A stretch of DNA of 64,000 nt from the NCBI GenBank assembly GCA_014898415.1, contig RCTD01000037.1, positions 186,001 to 250,000 of the forward strand. Reading direction: 5' to 3'. Below the pieces are notes generated by a model, which worked only from the letters and a program-made list of their open reading frames with translations, did no database searches and was not told where the DNA came from. Source of the stretch: Stromatinia cepivora (Eukaryota > Ascomycota > Leotiomycetes > Helotiales > Sclerotiniaceae). A program made the position numbers and the translations under genes. Positions 58,657-64,000 of this stretch are shown here, piece after piece; within the stretch, counting starts at the first letter, position 1; each line of letters opens with the position of its first letter.

Positions 58657-61422
58657 TTAAATAGCCCCCTCTTCACCCTCCAGCACCCTCCTCGCAGCAT
58701 CCAATCTCCGTCTCCAAATTCTTAAATCATAATTTCCCGCTTCCGTATCCTGTAAATTCAAAATACATTTTCCGAGACCAGCGACTAATCGCTCGACGAG
58801 AATTTGGTCGTCGTTGGAAAGCATCCGGGTTGGTGAAGACCGTGCATTGTTGTGGTTGTTTTCGAGGGATGTGGTACGTGTTGGATGACAAGTGGTGCTG
58901 GAGGCGGTACCAGGTGGGGTGAAGTTACTGGGGAGTTCTCTGGGTTTGGTGGAAAGAGGAAAGCTACGAGCAGTGCTGTTAGAGGTAATGGAGTCGAGAG
59001 AGAGATTTCTGGAGTGTAGATCGGGTCTGATGTCAATATCGTATAATCCAGAGCCTCGAGCTATTCCAATGTCGTTATAGTCATGGATTATGGTGTCTGT
59101 GGGCAAAGAGCCAAACGTAGGTCTTTTTTTTCCAATAGAAGCGGCTCTCTTTGACTTATAAGGAGCGATTGTGGGTGAGTCCGGAGTGTTATTATTACGT
59201 GTATCGGTATGAGGGACTGTCAAATCGAAAGGATCTTCCTCATCTTCACTACCTCCTTCATCGTCCATGTTTGACTTGGCAGTCGCAAAAGTGGCTAGAG
59301 TAGAAATAGAAGCGTTGCTGTCGGATCTAAGATGCACCACGGATGATCGTTGATTAGGGTCATGACCTCTCTCCACAAGAGGCATTGGAGCTGTAGGTCC
59401 CCGTGTTGTTTCTACAGAATCCTCTGAGCTAATACTTACTCTTCTTTCTCGACTCATCGTACCCATTGCGCTATGTAGGAAGAAATGTTCGTAATCAAAT
59501 GCATCTTCACGATCCTCGTGTGATATCTGCTCGGTTACTGATTCGTGATAAATTGATGCATCGCTATTGTCCTCATTGTCAAATTCATTGAATTCTTCAC
59601 GGTCGTCATTGTAGCTATGGTTGCTCGAAATTTCCGACTCTTCTGAACACGTATCATAACCCTCTTCTTCAACTATCGGTGTTTGATTTTGACGCGGACT
59701 CGACAACTCATGTGATTTCACCTGGCTCTCGCTCACATCTTCATATATGCTCGTAGCATCTGATTTGGCATAGTTTGGAGCTTGTCTTGTAGATGATTGG
59801 ACCTGGTGTACAGTGTATATATCCTTCGAAGGATCGCCGTTCTGGGTTCCATTCGATTGACCATGATCTACCACTGAATCTGTCTTGGTCGCGCCGTCTT
59901 GACCATTAACACCTCCATGGTACCACTGCTCCCCTGCCGTAAATGGACTAGGCGTCCTTAAACTTTGGAGACTGCGACGCTTCATATTATCATCTCTAGC
60001 ACGATCTCGCAAAGCTGACAATCTTCCTTTCAAGTCATGCATTTGATGTTGTATATCCTGCATTCTAATGCTTGAAGTTGACGAAGAACGACTCAAGCGT
60101 CCTTCTCGTACAGTTGAATACTCTCTATCAGGATCAGTCCAGCCATTAGTCCTGTCGTCAAATTCGGGTACCCCATCCTCGACCAAAGGTTCAAGATGCG
60201 ATGCTTGAGAAGGGGATATCCTGTTATGTGGTGAAGATTGGCCAGATCCTATTGGCCTTCCATTTCCATTGCCCTCCTCCTTGATCATTGGCGGAGAACG
60301 TGGCGATGCTGGATTTGCTGCGTGCGAGCCCATACCACTTCTAGCTCTATACGAAGCTGCCGCGCTTGAGGCGCGAACTGGAAATGCTGTTGCTCGTGAA
60401 GGAGATATATTATTTTCGCTCCAGACCCTCGAATGACCGGAACTCGAAGCTGTCGAACCTGTATGAAAACTGGAAAATGATCGTTGTCTTGGAGGTACAC
60501 CACTTATGCGCCGGTCGATTTGTAAGAGAGATGGATTGGTTAAAGGACTGCTGCTGTAAATCGAAGGCATGGAAATAGCAGGCGTTGCATAAAGGGAGCT
60601 TCGCGCTCGTGTTAAATTCCCTTCCATATTCTAAAATGCGATTGTTAGTGAATGAACCTGGTTTGAATTTATACAACTCACATTGAGTCGACGTTTGGCA
60701 TTCAATAAAATTTGTTCCGCCCTTCTACTCAAAGCAGCACTCGAGTTTTGGTCATCTTCCCCATCTCCAATATTTCCTTCTCTGCGCGATAATCTACGTG
60801 TTTCCGTCTCAACAAGTTCTTTGCGATAAGTATCCGTATAAGATTCCGCCACACTCTCCTCATCATCACCCTGGAAATTGCTATCATCCACGCTGACTGC
60901 ATCATCGACATCTCCAAACATCGCAGATTGTGGTTCCGAGGTAACAGTACTTGCGGATTCCACAGATATTTTTCTCTCGTGTGTTCCAGTCTTGGTTCCA
61001 GATCTCCTCAATTCATGTCCCAATGATACTGAGCTTACTCGATGACCGTTTTGAAGCTGCTGCTGCTTGATAAACCTTCGTTCGGCAGGACCAGGTAATT
61101 TCTTTGCCGGTGTACTTTCCACCTCTGTAACCTCGCCTATATCAGATAACATTGTTCCATTCCCATATATAATCGGCGTAGTTGGTGTCTTAGACGGCAG
61201 CCCACCTAGATATTTGGAATCAGTTGGCCGTTGCCATGCATCTTCCGACATGGAAGCAAATTGAAAAGAGGTATGCCGTGAAGATAATTCAGAATCGTAA
61301 GTCGTTTCATTTTGTAGCGGAAGGATCATATCTGGTTCAGTTAAAGTTGGGCTTTGTGACCCAGGTCGAGGTGGATAAGCCATGATTGTTGTAGTACTGG
61401 AGGTGGAGGATTGAGTCTGCAT
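58657..61422 (-). CDS. 904-aa low-complexity fungal protein of unknown function
   Basis: Two exons on the minus strand: 60682-61422 and 58657-60630 (51-nt intron), 2715 nt, 904 aa from ATG 61422 (an alternative start is ATG 61383, MAYPPRPG). I do not recognise a named domain. The protein is Ser/Asp/Glu/Thr-rich and probably mostly disordered. Segments that look ordered are AERRFIKQQQ, SRRAEQILLNAKRRLNNMEGNLTRARSSL across the exon junction, a short coiled-coil-like helix (IQHQMHDLKGRLSALRDRA) and the C-terminal helix region (ILVERLVAGLGKCILNLQD then RIWRRRLDAARRVLEG). A polarity, cytoskeleton or signalling scaffold role would fit such composition, but that is a guess. Many SP, SPR and TP sites could be phosphorylated. 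Confidence 0.72.
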
Positions 61423-63220
61423 GATGACCAGTACCAGGCGCTACCACAAGTTTTCTTTTTTTTTTTTGGTCTAAAATTGCGAATTGGGGAAACGTCTGTA
61501 TTAAGTCTAACATTTGACCATCCAACGAAGGATTTTGCTTGTTAAGTTTTTGGCGCAAGTAGTTTGGTAGTACTATTAGTCGGCGATTATTGATAGGTTG
61601 ATATAAGGTTCGTAAGGATTCGGGATAGGGGCCATTCGTGTTATATTCACTAAATCATGGTGAATAGTTACAAACACTGACAAGTTGAAGGAAGGTATTA
61701 GGAGAATGAAGAATATAAGACGAGAGAGAAATGTGTGTGAAAGTAGGTGCATTCGCTCGCATATTGCATATTGCATATCCCCACGAGAAAATAATGTCGG
61801 ACATAACCTAGTACGGAGTATTTAATCCTGGTATTTCTACTAGGTAGCTATCAGCTGCATCAATGGATTTGGCATTTTGAGGGCAATTCACGGGTCACAA
61901 TCTGTACTGAGATGAGTTTGTATGGAGATTTTTCCGATTTTACTTAATTACGAGAAATTTGTTCCACAGATTAATTTCTCATTTGCCATTTGCAGGTACT
62001 CGAGTATCATACATAGTGTTCCGAAGATCTTCGCTGGAAGTATTTTTGTGGATGTGGAAGTGGAAGTGGAAGTGGAAGTGGAATATATTACTGTACAACT
62101 GGATCTATTCTTCCATCTTATCCATTTTCTTTTCTCAATTGTCTTTCTTTTCTCAATTGTCTATCCTGATGATACGAATACTGGGGAGTGAAGAAGATAG
62201 AAAACACAGAGAAGTTTCTACAACTGTTATTATTTGGCTAATTTAATCATATTACCAGAGTTATCATATTATCATATTATCCATCTCTTAGCATTTCCAA
62301 CCTTAGTCAGTCCCACCAAGTGATCGACCCTGTAAGGTTACAGACAGCCATTTCCGGGAGCCACAAATCAGCCCTTGGTAAGTTAGCAGTCTTGAAAAAA
62401 TCCTTGTAAACCCACGTTGATATAAACTTATGTCAACCTTAAACTCGAGAGAGTCAAGGGCATTGAAATTTGACTCCATAGAAAAATCGAACACAAATCC
62501 AAATCCAAATCTAGAACTTCAAGAGAAGAAAATCGAACCTTCGATCATCATGATCATCTCCTTCCACAGACTCAGAGAGACAATTCCCCAAGTTTCAAGT
62601 CGAATAACATGTCAAAATAGTATTTATAGATGAAATTCATCAGATCATTACCAAAAAGTATGAATTTAAGGTTGACGATGGATTTAAATCCCAGGAAGAT
62701 AACCAACGGTCATAAAATTTCCGAGATTTGGCTCATATAAATTATAGTTTAATTGAGTAATATATCTCAACCAAGATTACAACCTTCTATTACTTGCATT
62801 AGATATCGACAATTATCCCGATTATGGCGACATGTGTTTTTAAAAATCCACCGAGTGAAATAAATATCATTTCTACAAGGCTGAATGCCACAGATCGTCG
62901 GAATAAGGGGCAATTACGCATAGGACGGAATCAAAATATCAGTTGCCCGGCGTAACAATCCTCCCGACAGTAATGGTACTGTGCAGTACCAAAAACTGAT
63001 AGGAGTTCTATATCTAGGGTTTCGGTGGATGAGTCATTATCAGTAGGCTGCATTGATATGCTCCAATTACAAGTCCTATACAATCCTGACAATATCTGTA
63101 TACTCGTTGCCAGATATCCAGCCCAATATTTCATATCCATCCATTTCTTTCCATTCTCTGCAAAGGTATCATTGAAGAAAACCACTCACTCTCCAATCAC
63201 ACAATCTCAAAACCACAGCC
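61423..63220. other. Intergenic region upstream of two divergent genes
   Basis: This 1.8-kb gap has no gene. It contains a (GTGGAA)n run at about 62052-62080, a repeated CTTTTCTCAATTGTC unit at about 62130-62160 and a TTATCATATTA repeat near 62260-62280. Promoters of the 904-aa protein gene (left) and the GNAT gene (right) should lie here. Confidence 0.5.
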
Positions 63221-64000
63221 ATGACCAAACCACCCCCACCCCAACCCCCCCCAACTTCTCCATCCACCCCTGCACCTACGCCGACCTCCCCTCAATGCAA
63301 ACCATCTACACCACCGCCTTCAAAAACGACCCATTCCGCCTCGCCCGCTGGCCCACCTCCCAAGTCCCCCCCTCAGTATTCAATCCCTGGATAACGAACA
63401 TATTCACCAAATACCTCCGCACACCGCATACCAAGACGTGGAAACTAGTAGAAAACTCCACTGGGAATATAGCCGGATGGACGCATTGGGCACCAGCGCA
63501 TACGGTGAGTGTAGAGGAAGAAGAACAGAGGAAAAGAGAGGAGGAGAGAGAAGAACGGGAGAGAGAGGAGAGGGGAGAGGGAAAGTTTCCTGTGGGTTCT
63601 GTGTTGGATATTTGTGAGGCGAAGGTGGCAGGGTGGGATAGGTTGAGGGAGAAGTGGTATAGGAGGGAGGATATGTATTGTATGTTATGTTTCTTTCTTC
63701 TTCGGTCCAATTTTTATTTCTTTTCTTTTCTTTTATTCGCTGAGCTCTTGTTTCAAGATCTCTCATATCTTTTTCGAAGCTCTTTCATTTTTGAATGAAA
63801 CATGCTATGCTAAGCATCTCGCATTGATTTCACTCCTAACACCATCCCCTCCCCTCCCTCTCCCCCCTCCCCCTTCTAACCCCCCTTCTCCTATTCCCCC
63901 CTCTAACCCCCCCACAGTAATATACCTCCTCACCATCTCCCCCCCCTACCAAAAACTCGGCTTGGGCACCTACCTCCTAAACGCCATCCTTTCCCTCGCC
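63221..64000 (+). CDS. GNAT-type N-acetyltransferase, 5' part (runs off the window)
   Basis: The coding frame is clear from 63253: FSIHPCTYADLPSMQTIY and FKNDPFRLARWP, the usual start of fungal GNAT proteins. It continues to 63679, then an intron of 238 nt (63680-63917, GTATGT...CCACAG), then LIYLLTISPPYQKLGLGTYLL, which is GNAT motif A (V-P-Y-x-x-GLG) for acetyl-CoA binding. The expected start ATG at 63221 (MTKPPPPQPP) is in another frame. A run of eight C at 63245-63252 separates them, and one more C would put them in frame. Alternatively translation starts further upstream in the long open frame from 63025. A Glu/Arg-rich insert (EEEEQRKREEEREERE) interrupts the domain. Substrate unknown. 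Confidence 0.65.

Noticed and set aside
61922..62246. Overlapping 89- and 95-aa open frames
   Set aside because: They are built around the GTGGAA microsatellite and a repeated CTCAATTGTC unit, with no family similarity.
1..64000. tRNA or rRNA genes
   Set aside because: Scanning by eye for cloverleaf arms with A- and B-box sequences gave nothing convincing; a covariance-model search would be decisive.

Overview
The window is nuclear DNA of a filamentous ascomycete. The evidence is short GT-AG introns (mostly 45-90 nt, often with a CTAAC-like branch site), typical Pezizomycotina genes (a fungal Med16, a 2EXR protein, ferric reductase) and an AT-rich transposon island with RIP-like decay (repeat-induced C-to-T and G-to-A change). 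The look is that of Leotiomycetes, possibly Sclerotiniaceae (Botrytis/Sclerotinia-like). That placement is an inference from overall character, not from a marker gene.

Left part, 1-12.9 kb: a gene-free AT-rich island of dead LTR retrotransposons. A Ty1/copia element lies on the minus strand (gag, protease, integrase and RT remnants, about 1-4.2 kb). A Ty3/gypsy chromovirus lies on the plus strand (RT, RNase H, integrase, chromodomain, about 5-10.4 kb). Its 3' part (integrase core to LTR) is repeated immediately downstream as a direct tandem copy (10430-12531), and the two copies differ largely by transitions.

Middle part, 13-36 kb: a ferric reductase-like flavocytochrome gene (+), a 620-aa protein joining a Gln/His/Pro-rich, basic segment to an omega-like glutathione transferase (+), a 264-bp tandem repeat, Mediator subunit 16 (-), an Hst3/Hst4-like sirtuin (+), a 4.6-kb low-complexity gap with an 8-bp minisatellite, and a hexose transporter (-).

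Right part, 36-64 kb: a dense block of mostly housekeeping genes. These are CHD1 chromatin remodeller (-), RLI1/ABCE1 (+), PRP40 splicing factor (-), TRS65-like TRAPPII subunit (+), a decayed MFS sugar-transporter pseudogene (-), a 2EXR protein (-), a family X DNA polymerase of POL4/lambda type whose ATG forms its own exon (+), a 904-aa low-complexity protein of unknown role (-) and the start of a GNAT acetyltransferase that runs off the window (+).

The genes do not form a pathway or a recognisable biosynthetic cluster. Several act on chromatin or nucleic acids (Med16, sirtuin, CHD1, PRP40, PolX), but that looks like ordinary eukaryotic gene order. I reconstructed splice models by eye. For seven genes (FRE, GST fusion, MED16, sirtuin, RLI1, PRP40, CHD1) the exon lengths sum to an exact multiple of three with continuous family similarity. 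I found no tRNA, rRNA, CRISPR array or obvious new multi-gene system. The most unusual items are the tandem partial chromovirus, the GST fusion, the start-codon exon and the tiny exons in RLI1 and CHD1.
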